From positions 1-13,154 of the forward strand of contig DASQWR010000084.1 of the NCBI GenBank assembly GCA_035640155.1: 13,154 bases of DNA, given 5' to 3'. The notes under the pieces were generated by a model. The model was not told where the DNA came from and ran no database searches. It saw only the letters and a program-made list of their open reading frames with translations. The position numbers and the translations under genes were made by a program. Position 1 is the stretch's first letter. Every line of letters starts with the position of its first letter. Shown piece by piece: positions 12,937 through 13,154 of the stretch. The DNA is from JALYQB01 sp035640155 (GTDB lineage Bacteria > Actinomycetota > Actinomycetes > Mycobacteriales > Pseudonocardiaceae).

Positions 12937-13154
12937 GTGGCGGCGATCGACGAGATGGCGATACGGGAGGCCGCGCTGCGGTTCGTTGAGGACCGCACCG
13001 AGTTCGGCACCCACACGGTCACCCAGCCGGAGGTGGCGATCGACGGTCCGATGCTGCGGCACGGCCTGCAGGAGATGCGGGGCCTGCGGATCCAGGTGCC
13101 ACGGGCGATCGCGGCGAAGCCGGATCCGTCGCGGCTCGAGGAGCGCTACGAGAC
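12937..13154 (+). CDS. 5' end of an unrecognised gene (partial)
   Basis: An open frame starts at GTG 12937, with GGGAGG five bases upstream, and runs off the window after 72 complete codons. It begins VAAIDEMAIREAALRFVEDRTEFGTH in character: a charged N-terminal helix, then VTQPEVAIDG and GLRIQVPRAIAAKP. There is no signal peptide or membrane segment. The helix-then-GLRIQVPRA layout faintly recalls the N-terminal region of some actinobacterial HNH-type restriction-like proteins (helix, then G-I-x-x-P-R), but that is too weak for a call. The gap from the symporter stop is only 22 bases, so it is probably in the same transcript. Confidence 0.6.
   Translation, partial: MAAIDEMAIREAALRFVEDRTEFGTHTVTQPEVAIDGPMLRHGLQEMRGLRIQVPRAIAAKPDPSRLEERYE

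Noticed and set aside
11166..13022. Minus-strand open frame of 618 codons opposite the symporter
   Set aside because: His/Arg/Gln-rich shadow with no membrane or enzymatic motifs, while the + strand has a clear symporter.
1..13154. CRISPR array, tRNA, rRNA, insertion sequence or phage genes
   Set aside because: No spaced repeats longer than about 12 bases, no tRNA-like cloverleaf, and no transposase or integrase was seen on either strand.

Overview
The window is very GC-rich, most coding starts are GTG, genes are tightly packed and several overlap by a GTGA tetranucleotide. Together with the families present (IniA/IniC-like dynamin GTPases, DUF3311 plus a monocarboxylate symporter) this points to a chromosomal segment of an actinobacterium, most likely of the Pseudonocardia/Pseudonocardiaceae type. 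The taxon is inferred from composition and gene families, not from a marker gene.

Layout. (1) 1-560: the 3' end of an unrecognised + strand gene, then a start-less remnant with HicB-antitoxin-like residues (about 183-413), then two hairpins (452-470 and 475-517) that terminate transcription from both sides. No intact gene lies in 170-561. (2) 562-2267, minus strand: a two-gene ABC-2 type exporter, ATPase followed by permease, overlapping by GTGA, with two palindromes in its 5' region. (3) 2367-2867, minus strand: a small three-helix membrane protein of unknown function with a good Shine-Dalgarno and a candidate promoter. (4) 2986-6400, plus strand: two adjacent dynamin-superfamily GTPases, the first IniC-like and soluble, the second IniA-like with a membrane hairpin. 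A hairpin follows, then a small acidic protein (6485-7186) built of two repeats that each carry two DxDxDG-type loops. (5) 7223-10160: a TldD/PmbA (TldD/TldE) metalloprotease pair. (6) 10194-10771, minus strand: a ribbon-helix-helix antitoxin/Doc toxin module, preceded by three direct repeats spaced exactly one helical turn apart. (7) 10954-12914: a DUF3311 small membrane protein overlapping a sodium:solute symporter of the MctP monocarboxylate class. (8) 12937-end: the start of an unrecognised gene.

How the parts may work together. The ABC pair is one exporter. The two GTPases are probably a heteromeric membrane-remodelling pair like mycobacterial IniA/IniC, but in the opposite gene order. 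TldD and PmbA form a heteromeric protease. Doc and the RHH protein are a toxin-antitoxin pair that should autoregulate through the phased repeats. DUF3311 and the symporter form one uptake unit. I see no phage, insertion sequence, CRISPR array or RNA gene. The most distinctive signals are the phased operator-like repeats over a possibly leaderless toxin-antitoxin promoter, and the reversed IniC-IniA pair followed by a duplicated acidic loop protein.
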